Source of the DNA: Candidatus Poribacteria bacterium
GTDB lineage: Bacteria > Poribacteria > WGA-4E > WGA-3G
Direction: 5' to 3'
NCBI GenBank assembly: GCA_028821605.1
Contig: JAPPFM010000011.1
Coordinates: 1-44,633 of the forward strand
DNA length: 44,633 nucleotides
Each line of letters starts with the position of its first letter. The first letter of the stretch is position 1. The position numbers were made by a program, and so were the translations under genes. Shown here one piece after another: positions 26,559 through 35,172 of this stretch. The notes under the pieces are model-generated. The model was not told the origin of the DNA, did not search any database, and saw nothing but the letters and a program-made list of their open reading frames with translations.

Positions 26559-27842
26559 CTAAAACCGATATGCAGCGGACACGAATACGCGATGCGTAAG
26601 CCGTTCCGTGGTAAGTTGATTTTTGCTTCGTTGCCAAGTGCCGAGCATATACGCCACATCAAGTTTCAGCGAATCCTCAAAGATTTGGCCTGCCCCCAGT
26701 GTCAAGAAATCACGTGCGTTTTCAACCTCAGCATCCGTGAATGGAATCGTATCTCGAAAATAACCGAGACGGACGTGTGTACCAATAGCAGGTATTCGGT
26801 ATTCCGCACCGATCCTCGCTTGGAGCGTTGTCGCATAGAACTTCTCAAAGTTATCCTTTGAAATGTCATCTGCAGGAGGGGCTGGATCGTAGCGAGTTTG
26901 GGTCCAGTCTGTGAGTTGGATGTCACCCGCCAGGATTAACTGTTTATTTAGCAATTTCACAGCCACGCCTGTTCCAATTTCAAAGGGACGCTCAATATCA
27001 AACGTTTGTGCCCCGTCGAGGACATCAGATGTTTCCTCACCGTCATCATAGACCACCCGAGTTGATTCATACCAGAGTTCATCAACGCCCAATTCGACGG
27101 GTGTGACGAAGGTTAGACCGAGGCTAAGAGTATCTGTCAGGTTCGCCAAAAGTCCTATCCTACCGCCTAAACCTGAATACTCTCGGTCAATTTCATCGTC
27201 GTACCTGAAGCGTGACAAGTCACTATCCACCTTCAATAGATCGGTGCCTGTCGCATCCAACTCATTCAAGCTACTCCCTTGCCAAAAGTCCAACGAACCG
27301 CCAATAAGGACCCGTTTTGACACGTACACACTCGTGCCTAAACTCCATATCCCAATGCCGCCACTATTTATGTTAGTTTCATCAACAGCGAACCCGCTAA
27401 AGTCAGTTCCTGAGCTCGGATCAATGCCTTGAATGGCAGTTTGGTAGTCGAAATTTTGTGGACGATTGTACCCGAAACCAACTGCCCAACCCCCACGTCT
27501 CGTCTGGATCGGATAAACGAATCCGATAGAATTCGGACGCATCTGTGAGCGGGTCGTCCCGGTTATCTCATCACCGGCAAAGTACGTATCTGTACTCGCT
27601 GTGTTATGCGAAAAACTGCTAAAAAATTCAAACTTTTGGATTTGCGCCATCCCCGCAGGATTCCAATAGAGCGCGGTGAAATCATCAGCGAGTGCGACAG
27701 AGGCACCGCCCATTCCCATCGTCCGTGCCCCAACGCCGAACGTATTCCCGATCGCCATCTCTTCTACTTGTGCTACGCCGACAGTTGTAAAGAACACGGC
27801 AGCAAACAGGAAAATAAAAGTCGTATACACTGTTCGTTTCAT
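26559..27842 (-). CDS. Outer-membrane beta-barrel protein, OmpP1/FadL-like
   Basis: 427 residues. Signal peptide at 1-25 (MKRTVYTTFIFLFAAVFF, ending near VGVAQ). Then GNTFGVGARTMGMGGASVAL and DFTALYWNPAGMAQI, the N-terminal signature of the OmpP1/FadL/PorV-type family, alternating amphipathic strands, and a C-terminal aromatic Phe (AAYRF) for barrel assembly. Likely a hydrophobic-compound transporter or secretion-associated barrel. The ATG at 27842 has TGGAGGAAT at good distance; the frame is open upstream to 27884, but that start lacks a site and would hide the signal peptide. Confidence 0.8.
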   Translation of the reverse strand: MKRTVYTTFIFLFAAVFFTTVGVAQVEEMAIGNTFGVGARTMGMGGASVALADDFTALYWNPAGMAQIQKFEFFSSFSHNTASTDTYFAGDEITGTTRSQMRPNSIGFVYPIQTRRGGWAVGFGYNRPQNFDYQTAIQGIDPSSGTDFSGFAVDETNINSGGIGIWSLGTSVYVSKRVLIGGSLDFWQGSSLNELDATGTDLLKVDSDLSRFRYDDEIDREYSGLGGRIGLLANLTDTLSLGLTFVTPVELGVDELWYESTRVVYDDGEETSDVLDGAQTFDIERPFEIGTGVAVKLLNKQLILAGDIQLTDWTQTRYDPAPPADDISKDNFEKFYATTLQARIGAEYRIPAIGTHVRLGYFRDTIPFTDAEVENARDFLTLGAGQIFEDSLKLDVAYMLGTWQRSKNQLTTERLTHRVFVSAAYRF

Positions 27843-27955
27843 CGTTCCGATTCCTCCATTTTTTAATTTTTCCTTGCGGTTCATTCAGGTGGGTGTTTTT
27901 GCTTGGGTGTTTCCCCAAGGATTTTGAAGTGTTCCTCCATAGACCCACCGTTCCA

Positions 27956-28528
27956 CTATTTTTCGTTCCGATTGTTCGTGCGTCGCTGCAGTCGTTCCGA
28001 TCTTGACTTTGGTGAAGTCACGCTGCGTGAACTCCGAGAACGTTTATTTTCCAACCGCAAATCCCCTTTTTTGTACGTCCGCCGTGAAAGTGGCACATAC
28101 CGACTCCCACGATAGTACCGTCGGTAGACGTTTGTATAAGGATAATAGCCTCGATAATAGGGTGCGTAACCGTAGTACCTGTATCCGTAAAACCAAGGAT
28201 GCGGATAATAGCGCGCAACCGGTGGATAATAGCCATACGGATATGGTATGTAAGGCATCCAATAGTTATCGTAACTGGAAGGATACGCGTAAACGGTACG
28301 ACGGGTATACTTCCTTCGCCCGTAATAACCTTCCGATTCTTCAGCATCCTCTGACTCTAATTCTTCCGATTCCGCCTCAGAGATATCTTCCGTTTTTTCT
28401 TCTTCCAAAGTCCTATTGTATTTCTGATCAAAACCCGAAGACGCATGATAGCCAACTTGCGTATAACACCCCGCAAATGCGACCATTGCTAAAAGCAACA
28501 GTAGTACGAAAGTCAATTGCAACTTCAT
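27956..28528 (-). CDS. Tyrosine-rich lipoprotein of unknown function
   Basis: 190 residues. Lipoprotein signal with hydrophobic core LTFVLLLLLAMV and lipobox AFAG-Cys21. Then an acidic stretch (EEEKTEDISEAESEELE), a Tyr/Pro-rich middle (PYIPYPYGYYPPVARYY and similar) and a basic Ser/Arg-rich tail. Such composition suggests a surface or periplasmic structural protein. ATG 28528 is chosen for the AGGAGAAGGAGAA site; a start at 28558 would add ten polar residues before the signal. Followed by the reverse-strand OMP gene, possibly one transcript. Confidence 0.65.
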   Translation of the reverse strand: MKLQLTFVLLLLLAMVAFAGCYTQVGYHASSGFDQKYNRTLEEEKTEDISEAESEELESEDAEESEGYYGRRKYTRRTVYAYPSSYDNYWMPYIPYPYGYYPPVARYYPHPWFYGYRYYGYAPYYRGYYPYTNVYRRYYRGSRYVPLSRRTYKKGDLRLENKRSRSSRSVTSPKSRSERLQRRTNNRNEK

Positions 28529-28604
28529 TTCTCCTTCTCCTTTGGATTTATCCATCAATCTCGACTATTATAGCACATTAAACGAGACACTTCCAAGTAG
28601 GTTT

Positions 28605-28638
28605 ACATCTATACATCTATCATCTACATCTTACATCT
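28605..28638. repeat. Short ACATCT-type tandem repeat
   Basis: ACATCT at 28605, 28613, 28626 and 28633 plus CATCT at 28621, irregularly spaced, in the divergent spacer between the lipoprotein and cytochrome genes. Confidence 0.5.
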
Positions 28639-28726
28639 ATAGTAGGATCATTCAGTTTTCCAGAGAAAATGCGTCAAGTCCGCCTGATAAGGGAGATTTA
28701 AGGTGTTAATGTCAGTGTTTTTTTAC

Positions 28727-28755
28727 TTGCCTTCACCGCGCTTCTATGCTAAACT
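28727..28755 (+). promoter_or_regulatory. Candidate promoter of the cytochrome gene
   Basis: TTGCCT (28727-28732), 17 bases, TAAACT (28750-28755). The ATG lies 6 bases downstream, at about the expected transcription start, and no Shine-Dalgarno sequence is visible, so the transcript may be leaderless. Confidence 0.45.
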
Positions 28756-28761
28756 GAGCGT

Positions 28762-29670
28762 ATGAAGGTTTTCATTCAGATCGGACACGGCATCGTCGGT
28801 GCCGCTGTTATCTCAGGTTTATGCATTTGGCAGGCAGGGAGTTTCGGTGAAGCGAGACACACGCTCAGCATCATCGGTGCGATCGCTATTGTCATTGCCA
28901 GTCTGTATCTCCTCCGAAGTCGTTGGATTCGGTGGGGCAATCGTCAGACATGGCTGAAATACCATCAACGGCTTGCCTCCTTGGGCTTATGTTTAGTGCT
29001 ATTGCATTCCGCGTTCCAACCGCTCGTGTGGCACTCATGGCTGACATTTTTGCTCGCCTTATCGAATTTAGGCACCGGCATTGCTGTGAGCCTAACCGCT
29101 CGCAGAGCACGCCAGATTCTGCTCCGATGCCATCTCATCCTTGCGCCGATCCTGCTTATCAGCATCGTGTTCCATGGTCAAAAAAAATTGGAGCATGACG
29201 AATTCTTTCCACTCACCGATGCTCACGACGTGCCTTGCGCGAGATGCCATACGCCTGAACGCTTACTGTTCCATGTTAGGACAACGCTTCCAGAGGAATT
29301 GGACACGTCAGATACTGTTCCTGAAGACTTGCACTGGTGGTTCTTACAAAATGAACGCAGAGTCCCCATAACTGCGCCTATTTCTATCAAGGAAAGAGGA
29401 AATTCGTGGACAGTCACCGATACGGAAAATAAACACACCTACTATATTCGCAAGGTGGCGGATCAAATCGCTATCTACGCTGATTCGGATTATCGGAGTT
29501 ACACTTGTATCAAATGCCACGTACATAACACAGAAGAAATTCAGTTGGTACATGAGCTGCATGGTGTTACGGAAGCCCATAGGTGCCTCATCTGCCACCA
29601 GACTGAGATTGACGGTACGCGTTATGGACGACAGCGTTTTGATTGGGAATATGCACCGCACCGCCGGTAG
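28762..29670 (+). CDS. Membrane cytochrome with predicted two b-haem and three c-haem sites
   Basis: 302 residues. About four or five hydrophobic segments in residues 1-140. Two of them carry a pair of His 14 residues apart: His68/His82 and His124/His138, the spacing expected of bis-His b-type haem ligands. The C-terminal domain has three CxxCH motifs: CARCH (159), CIKCH (249) and CLICH (275), so c-type haems in the periplasm. It looks like an electron carrier between the quinone pool and a periplasmic partner. No close family was recognised and no partner gene is beside it. Confidence 0.6.
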   Translation: MKVFIQIGHGIVGAAVISGLCIWQAGSFGEARHTLSIIGAIAIVIASLYLLRSRWIRWGNRQTWLKYHQRLASLGLCLVLLHSAFQPLVWHSWLTFLLALSNLGTGIAVSLTARRARQILLRCHLILAPILLISIVFHGQKKLEHDEFFPLTDAHDVPCARCHTPERLLFHVRTTLPEELDTSDTVPEDLHWWFLQNERRVPITAPISIKERGNSWTVTDTENKHTYYIRKVADQIAIYADSDYRSYTCIKCHVHNTEEIQLVHELHGVTEAHRCLICHQTEIDGTRYGRQRFDWEYAPHRR

Positions 29671-29678
29671 ACCGACCG

Positions 29679-29718
29679 AAAAAAAGGCTTGAACTCAGGC
29701 ATTTCCAGTGTTCAAGCC
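29679..29718 (-). terminator. Intrinsic terminator on the reverse strand
   Basis: GGCTTGAAC (29686-29694) and GTTCAAGCC (29710-29718) form a 9-bp stem. On the reverse strand it is followed by seven T (complement of A29679-29685). It would terminate the reverse-strand LamG gene. Confidence 0.75.
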
Positions 29719-29728
29719 GTTCAGTTTC

Positions 29729-29749
29729 GGGCACCCACAAGGGGTGCCC
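29729..29749. repeat. GGGCACC palindromic hairpin
   Basis: GGGCACC (29729-29735) and GGTGCCC (29743-29749) enclose CACAAGG. Similar free-standing palindromes occur elsewhere in this window (30759-30787, 40724-40745). No T-run. Confidence 0.55.
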
Positions 29750-29789
29750 CTACAAGATATTTACATATTTTGATAATTCGCCATAAATC

Positions 29790-30620
29790 TTATCGGCGTG
29801 CCTTAAGACTGCCCCATGTTGTGGTAAGTTTATCTGCAGGTTTCACCGACAGAAGTTCCCCGTCCATCACCTCTTTAATTTCATCTTTTGACAACGCACG
29901 AGCGAACATATAGAATTCGTCCATCAATCCATCGAACCAACGGGAATTCTTATGATGCCCGATTTCGGCTTGGACTCCCCAGTTATCCGAGAGTTTGCCG
30001 TCTCCCTTTGCCTCGTGCGTCACCTTTCCATCAATGTAGGTTTTCGTGTCACCACTTTTGCTATCGTAGGTGCCAGTGAAATGCACCCATTTTCCACCTT
30101 TGATAATGGGACCGGGATTGATGTTAAAAACCTGTTTTTCGGCACCATCTCGATGAAAAAATCTGAATCCGGCGGGTCGGATTTCGACGTGGTAGAGACC
30201 ACTTCCATGGTCGGTCCCAATCGAGTCAAAGATGCTTTGCGGATCGGGCGAATCGTTGTGATTGACCCAGACAGCGATTGTGATACCTTCAAGTGGAACA
30301 TTTTTAAACTCAGGTCCGTTCAAATCTATCCACGTTTGCGGCTCTAATACGATGGCTTTGTCAATAACGCCTTTATCTCTTTTGGATTTCCCTTCAATTT
30401 TTCCATCGTTACCGTGAATGGAGATGTAGATATATACTTGCCCACCACTATAGCACAAAGACAATCTAAAATGAAAGCAGAATTGATGCGAATTGAATAC
30501 GCTTTGACAAACGTCTAAATTTTTGTCATAAAGTAGGATTTGCGCAAAATCCTTTCGTTTCTTGCGGGATTGGAAGACTGGAAGATTGGAAGGGTAGAAG
30601 CGTGGAAGGAAGTCTTGCAT
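29790..30620 (-). CDS. LamG-like jellyroll protein, probably 5'-truncated
   Basis: The open frame codes 276 residues. Residues from about 75 onward form a LamG/concanavalin-like domain: GNDGKIEG, GITIAVWVNHNDSPDPQ, GGKWVHFTGTYDSKSGDTKT, YIDGKVTHEAKG and a C-terminal DGLMDEFYMFARALSKDEI. These bind glycans or proteins, usually outside the cell. The first 70 residues (RFYPSNLPVFQSRKKRKDF onwards) look like translated repeat DNA: they coincide with octamer repeats at 30572-30603 and include no signal peptide. The true start is unknown; the gene may have lost its 5' part. Confidence 0.5.
   Translation of the reverse strand: MQDFLPRFYPSNLPVFQSRKKRKDFAQILLYDKNLDVCQSVFNSHQFCFHFRLSLCYSGGQVYIYISIHGNDGKIEGKSKRDKGVIDKAIVLEPQTWIDLNGPEFKNVPLEGITIAVWVNHNDSPDPQSIFDSIGTDHGSGLYHVEIRPAGFRFFHRDGAEKQVFNINPGPIIKGGKWVHFTGTYDSKSGDTKTYIDGKVTHEAKGDGKLSDNWGVQAEIGHHKNSRWFDGLMDEFYMFARALSKDEIKEVMDGELLSVKPADKLTTTWGSLKARR
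30572..30603. repeat. GGAAGACT-type octamer tandem repeat
   Basis: Four consecutive octamers GGAAGACT, GGAAGATT, GGAAGGGT, AGAAGCGT, with a possible inverted partner ATCCTTCC near 30623. It overlaps the 5' end of the LamG reading frame. Confidence 0.6.
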
Positions 30621-30673
30621 CCATCCTTCCGTCTACAATTGTCCCAACGAGCGATGGGTGTTATCTACATATC

Positions 30674-30729
30674 TTGACAATTCGCTGTGGGATTTTTATG
30701 ATACTTGTTTTTGCGAAATATGCTATAAT
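30674..30729 (+). promoter_or_regulatory. Tandem promoters upstream of the S10 peptidase gene
   Basis: P1: TTGACA (30674-30679), 17 bases, TATGAT (30697-30702). P2: an extended -10, TGCTATAAT (30721-30729), without a good -35. Both point to the peptidase gene at 30832. Confidence 0.7.
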
Positions 30730-30758
30730 GTGTTCAATGGATCCTAAGGATTGTGTGC

Positions 30759-30787
30759 TGCTGGCGAGGTTTTAAACCTCGCCAGCA
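30759..30787. repeat. GGCGAGGTTTTAAACCTCGCC-type palindrome
   Basis: TGCTGGCGAGGTTT (30759-30772) and AAACCTCGCCAGCA (30774-30787) form a nearly perfect hairpin in the leader of the peptidase gene, about 45 bases before its start. No T-run follows. Confidence 0.6.
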
Positions 30788-30831
30788 AGGGGGCTGCGTA
30801 AGTCCTGAAAAAATCAGAAAAGGAGTTCAGT

Positions 30832-32310
30832 ATGAGTCAAGCAGAAAAAAAAGAGTCTGAAGAGACCACGGATGAAGAAAAACAACCCGAGGTACCTGAA
30901 GATAAGCTCTCGGTTACACATCACACCGCTACGATTAACGGCGAAGAGATTCGCTACACAGCAACAACGGGGACGCTTGTCCTGAAAGAGGAAGTTGACA
31001 AGGAGGGTGAAAAGCCGAAAGCCACTGTTTTCTTTATTGCCTACACGCGTGACGATGTGGAAGATGCGTCTAAACGTCCCATAACCTTCTCCTTTAACGG
31101 TGGTCCCGGATCTTCGTCCGTGTGGCTGCATTTGGGAGTCCTCGGACCGCGATGTGTCAAACCCGATGAAGATGGCGAATTGCCGCAACCACCTTATGCA
31201 CTAACCAATAATGAATGTTCTATTTTGGACAAAACCGATCTCGTCTTCATTGATCCAGTCAGCACAGGGTTCAGCAGAGCGGTACCTGGTGAAGAGGCGA
31301 AGCAATTCCACGGATTCAAAAGGGATATTGAGTCGGTTGGCGATTTTATCCTGCTCTATTTGGGACGCTATAAACGTTGGGGGTCGCCTAAACTCCTCAT
31401 CGGTGAAAGTTATGGAACGACGCGGGCAAGCGGACTTGCGGGGTATCTTCAGGGACGGCACGGTGCCTACCTTAACGCCATTATGCTTGTTTCAGTTGTG
31501 CTGAACTTTCAGACGATTCGGTTTGCGCCGGGCAACGATCTGCCCTATATTCTCTACCTACCGACTTATGCAGCGACTGCACTTTATCACAACAGATTAG
31601 ACGGAATTGATACCGAATTTGAGGCGTTCATGGACGAAGTAAGAGGGTTCGCCACAGGCGATTACACCGTCGCCTTGATGAAGGGGAGTGGCATAACCGA
31701 CGATCAACGCGCGAACATCGTTCAACAACTCGCAAAGTATACCGGACTGACATCGGAATATCTTGAACGGACGGACTTGCGGATTAATATTGCGCGATTC
31801 TGCAAGGAGCTGCTCCGAGATGAGGGCCGCACAGTTGGACGTTTCGATAGCCGTTACAAGGGAATTGACCGCGATTCCGCAGGTGAAAATTATGAATATG
31901 ACCCAAGTTCGGCAGTCGTCCAAGGGGCATATACCGCTGCGCTCAACAATTACGTTCGCGGCGAACTTGAGTTTGCGTCCGATTTACCTTATGAGATTTT
32001 AAGTCGGCGTGTTCATCCGTGGGACTACAGCGACCATCAGAACGAATACGTCAACGTCGCCGACACACTTCGTCAGGCGATGACTGTCAATCCTGCTTTG
32101 AAGGTTTTTGTGGCAAACGGTTATTACGACTTGGCAACACCGTTTCTGGCATCGGAGTATACCTTCAGTCACCTCGGACTTGATGAATCTTTGCAGGATA
32201 ACATCACGATGGCTTACTATCAAGCGGGGCACATGATGTACATTGACCAAGCGGAATTGCGAAAAATGAAAGACGATTTGGATGCGTTCCTTGACGATGT
32301 GCTTTCGTAA
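30832..32310 (+). CDS. S10 family serine carboxypeptidase
   Basis: 492 residues. Family S10 (carboxypeptidase Y/C type) removes C-terminal residues using a Ser-Asp-His triad: Ser193 in GESYGTTR, Asp433 in YYDLATPF and His467 in QAGHMMYID. The oxyanion segment FNGGPGSSSVW (about 88-98) is diagnostic. There is no signal peptide and the first 25 residues are acidic and polar, so it is probably cytoplasmic, unlike vacuolar eukaryotic relatives. ATG 30832 after AAAAGGAG. First gene of a tight forward group. Confidence 0.9.
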   Translation: MSQAEKKESEETTDEEKQPEVPEDKLSVTHHTATINGEEIRYTATTGTLVLKEEVDKEGEKPKATVFFIAYTRDDVEDASKRPITFSFNGGPGSSSVWLHLGVLGPRCVKPDEDGELPQPPYALTNNECSILDKTDLVFIDPVSTGFSRAVPGEEAKQFHGFKRDIESVGDFILLYLGRYKRWGSPKLLIGESYGTTRASGLAGYLQGRHGAYLNAIMLVSVVLNFQTIRFAPGNDLPYILYLPTYAATALYHNRLDGIDTEFEAFMDEVRGFATGDYTVALMKGSGITDDQRANIVQQLAKYTGLTSEYLERTDLRINIARFCKELLRDEGRTVGRFDSRYKGIDRDSAGENYEYDPSSAVVQGAYTAALNNYVRGELEFASDLPYEILSRRVHPWDYSDHQNEYVNVADTLRQAMTVNPALKVFVANGYYDLATPFLASEYTFSHLGLDESLQDNITMAYYQAGHMMYIDQAELRKMKDDLDAFLDDVLS

Positions 32311-32343
32311 CCCTATGCCTTAACCGCAAGGTAAATTAAAAAT

Positions 32344-33390
32344 ATGAGTTATCAAAGAGAGTTTGAGAAGCGGTTAAATGTTGCTGTCGTTGGCGTTGGT
32401 TCACACGGTTATCGTAATATTTTACCGACACTGACGTTTCTTCCGATTCGGCTTAAGGCGTTGTGCGACCTTGATATTGACCGTGCCCGTATCACTGCCG
32501 AGCAATACGCTGTTAAGGCGTGTTATCCGAGTATGGCGGAGATGTTTCGCAACGAAGAATTGGATGCTATCTTTCTCTGCGCGCCGCCGCGTCTTCACCC
32601 CGAATTGGCTTGCGAAGCACTGGATGCGGGGATGCATGTCTGGATGGAAAAGCCACCGGGGATGTTCGCTGATGAAGTTCGGGAGATGATTCAGCACCGG
32701 AAGGATCGGGTCGTTGTTGTTGGGTTTAAAAAGGCGTTCATGCCCGCCACACAGAAAATTATCGAAATCTTCGCAACTGACGAATACGGTCCCTTGCGGA
32801 GTATTTTGGGCATCTATCCGATGCAGATACCGAGCGATGGAAAGCGTGTGCTGCGCGAGAAAGAGCATACGAATTGGCTCCAAAACGGTTGCCATCCATT
32901 GTCGCTGTTTGTTGCAGTTGGCGGGAAGGTTTCCGCTGTAACCGTTCGCAGAGGACAACGGGGTGGTGGCGCGTGCATCTTGGAATACGAGAGTGGCGCA
33001 CTCGGAAATTTTCATCTGGCGGACGGCGCGCGGCACGGACAACCTTCCGAACTGTATCAATTCTTCGGGGATGGGTGTCACGCAGAAATTCGGAACAATA
33101 ACCGTGTACTCCTACAGCGCGGTATGCCTTTCAACTACAGCGGCAGCACCGGTTATGTGCCTGAAGGCTTTGATAGTGGTGCGATCGTTTGGGAGCCGCA
33201 ATTCAGTCTCGGTACGCTTGAAAACAAGGGGCTTTTCGTCCAGGGTTTCTATCAGGAGATGCGATATTTCTGTGATTGCATTCTGGAGGGTAAATCGGCA
33301 GAACAAGGGTCACTTGAGTTTGCATTGGAAGTTATGAAAGTTTATGAAGCAGGACTCCGTTCCGAAGGTGAAACCGTACCTGTTTTGTGA
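32344..33390 (+). CDS. Gfo/Idh/MocA-family NAD(P)-dependent oxidoreductase
   Basis: 348 residues. N-terminal Rossmann motif GVGSHG (17-22), the family motif EKPPG (102-106) and a C-terminal beta-sheet domain with [12 protein letters not shown], where His would act in catalysis. It oxidises or reduces a sugar or cyclitol, substrate unknown. It starts 33 bases after the peptidase gene and ends 24 bases before the AAA-ATPase gene. The family is common near aldo/keto reductases, as here. Confidence 0.88.
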   Translation: MSYQREFEKRLNVAVVGVGSHGYRNILPTLTFLPIRLKALCDLDIDRARITAEQYAVKACYPSMAEMFRNEELDAIFLCAPPRLHPELACEALDAGMHVWMEKPPGMFADEVREMIQHRKDRVVVVGFKKAFMPATQKIIEIFATDEYGPLRSILGIYPMQIPSDGKRVLREKEHTNWLQNGCHPLSLFVAVGGKVSAVTVRRGQRGGGACILEYESGALGNFHLADGARHGQPSELYQFFGDGCHAEIRNNNRVLLQRGMPFNYSGSTGYVPEGFDSGAIVWEPQFSLGTLENKGLFVQGFYQEMRYFCDCILEGKSAEQGSLEFALEVMKVYEAGLRSEGETVPVL

Positions 33391-33414
33391 GGATGACTAC
33401 AATCGGAGACCAAG

Positions 33415-35151
33415 ATGCTAACAAAATTGATTTGCCGTAATTTCAAGAACTTTGGAGAGATTGAGGTTGAATTAGGGAATCCTGTTGTCTTCATTGGACC
33501 AAACAACTCCGGTAAAACAACTGCTTTGCAAGCCCTTGCCTTATGGGAAATAGGACTTAAACGGTGGAACGAGAACCGTAAAGGGAGAACAAACCCGGAA
33601 AAACGACCAGGCGTTGCTATAAACCGACGTGATCTTATCTCAGTTCCAGTGCCGAGTGCGCGATTACTTTGGCGAGATTTGCAAGTTCGTGATGTGGAAA
33701 GGGTTGAAGGTAGACAACTAACCCAGAATGTTCGTATAGATATTATTGTGGAAGGTGTTACGGATGGCAAAGGTTGGCGGTGTGGTTTCGAGTTTGACTA
33801 TGCCAACCAGGAGTCCTTTTATTGTCGCCCTTTGAGAATATCAGAAACAGATGAGAAAGGGATTGAGAGGATGCCTGTTCCTGATGAAGCGGAAAAACTT
33901 TCTGTTGCTTTTCTTCCACCAATGTCTGGACTTGCGTCAAATGAAATACGACTTGATGAGGGGGCAATCAATGTCCGTATCGGGGAAGGGCGGACGGCAG
34001 AGGTGCTGCGTAATCTCTGTTATCAGGTTTCACAGGATGAAAAAAAATGGGAAGATCTCTGCAAGAAAATCAGTGATCTGTTCGGTGTCCAACTTGATAG
34101 ACCCGATTACATTCAGGAGCGCGGGGAGATTGCAATGAATTATCAGGATGAATCTGGTATCTCTCTAGACCTCTCTTCATCAGGACGTGGTTTACAACAA
34201 ACACTACTGCTACTTGCCTACATTGCTGCACATCCGGGGGCTGTTCTGCTCCTTGACGAACCGGACGCGCATCTTGAGATCCTTCGACAACGCCAGATTT
34301 ATCAGATTCTTACAGAATCAGCAATCGAACATGGCAGTCAGATTATTGCTGCCAGTCATTCTGAAGTTATCCTCAATGAGGCAGCAGATCGCGATGTCGT
34401 TATCGCTTTTCTCGGTAAACCCCATCGAATTGATGGTCGCGGTAGTCAACTTCTCAAATCGCTTCGGACTATTGGCTTTGAACAATATTATCAGGCTGAA
34501 CAGAATGGATGGGTCCTTTATCTTGAAGGTCCAACGGACCTCGCAATCTTACGCGCATTTGCCGAAAAACTTTCGCATGACGTGTTAACTGTGTTGAAAC
34601 GTCCTTATGTTCACTATGTTGGTAACCAACCTGGAAAAGCCCGTGACCATTTTTATGGCTTGCGCGAGGCAAAGCCTGATCTTGTGGCATTCTGTCTCTT
34701 TGATCGAATCTCCGATGAACTTCGGATGCGCCCCGAATTAATAGAATATGCATGGCAAAGGCGTGAGATTGAGAATTACATTGTATCCAGCAAGCAGGTG
34801 CTAATTGATTGGTTACAGGCAAAGGCAGAGGAACGAGCTGAAGGTCCCTTGTTCTCAGCACTCTGGGTGTCTATGATGAAGGAAAGAATACAGGAAATTG
34901 AGAAAGCCCGAGAAACGCTCGGTCAAGAATCACCGTGGTCACCAGATATTAAAATAACTGATGATTTCTTAGATCGGCTTTTTGAAACTTTCTTTGAAGA
35001 ATTGCAAATCCCAAATCTTATGCAAAAAACAAATTATCATACTTTAGTCCGGTACGTGACATCAGACCAAATTGATCCAGAAGTTATCAAGGTGCTGGAT
35101 GATATTTTAGAGGTTGCCAATAAAGCAGTGCCATTGAGCGGTAGTGTGTAG
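33415..35151 (+). CDS. AAA-ATPase with C-terminal TOPRIM-like domain (OLD-family-like)
   Basis: 578 residues. ABC/AAA-type ATPase: Walker A GPNNSGKT (28-35), signature LSSSGRGLQQ (253-262), Walker B AVLLLDEPD (276-284) and switch His315 in AASHSEV. The C-terminal part resembles a TOPRIM nuclease: Glu371 in LYLEGPTD, Asp430 in CLFDRI, and REIENYI (450-456). Of the usual DxD pair only the first Asp is there (D-R-I). Stand-alone OLD-like proteins are often anti-phage or DNA-repair nucleases, an inference here. No UvrD-type helicase partner is adjacent. Spacing to both neighbours is about 22 bases. Confidence 0.75.
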   Translation: MLTKLICRNFKNFGEIEVELGNPVVFIGPNNSGKTTALQALALWEIGLKRWNENRKGRTNPEKRPGVAINRRDLISVPVPSARLLWRDLQVRDVERVEGRQLTQNVRIDIIVEGVTDGKGWRCGFEFDYANQESFYCRPLRISETDEKGIERMPVPDEAEKLSVAFLPPMSGLASNEIRLDEGAINVRIGEGRTAEVLRNLCYQVSQDEKKWEDLCKKISDLFGVQLDRPDYIQERGEIAMNYQDESGISLDLSSSGRGLQQTLLLLAYIAAHPGAVLLLDEPDAHLEILRQRQIYQILTESAIEHGSQIIAASHSEVILNEAADRDVVIAFLGKPHRIDGRGSQLLKSLRTIGFEQYYQAEQNGWVLYLEGPTDLAILRAFAEKLSHDVLTVLKRPYVHYVGNQPGKARDHFYGLREAKPDLVAFCLFDRISDELRMRPELIEYAWQRREIENYIVSSKQVLIDWLQAKAEERAEGPLFSALWVSMMKERIQEIEKARETLGQESPWSPDIKITDDFLDRLFETFFEELQIPNLMQKTNYHTLVRYVTSDQIDPEVIKVLDDILEVANKAVPLSGSV

Positions 35152-35172
35152 TCTATAAATGGAGGAATAAGC

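Noticed and set aside
28003-28581. Forward open frame (192 residues) opposite the Tyr-rich lipoprotein
   Set aside because: The reverse frame has a signal peptide, lipobox and strong ribosome-binding site; the forward frame has none of these.
32422-33081. Reverse-strand open frame (219 residues) opposite the Gfo/Idh gene
   Set aside because: Shadow of an unambiguous coding region with EKPPG and GVGSHG motifs on the forward strand.
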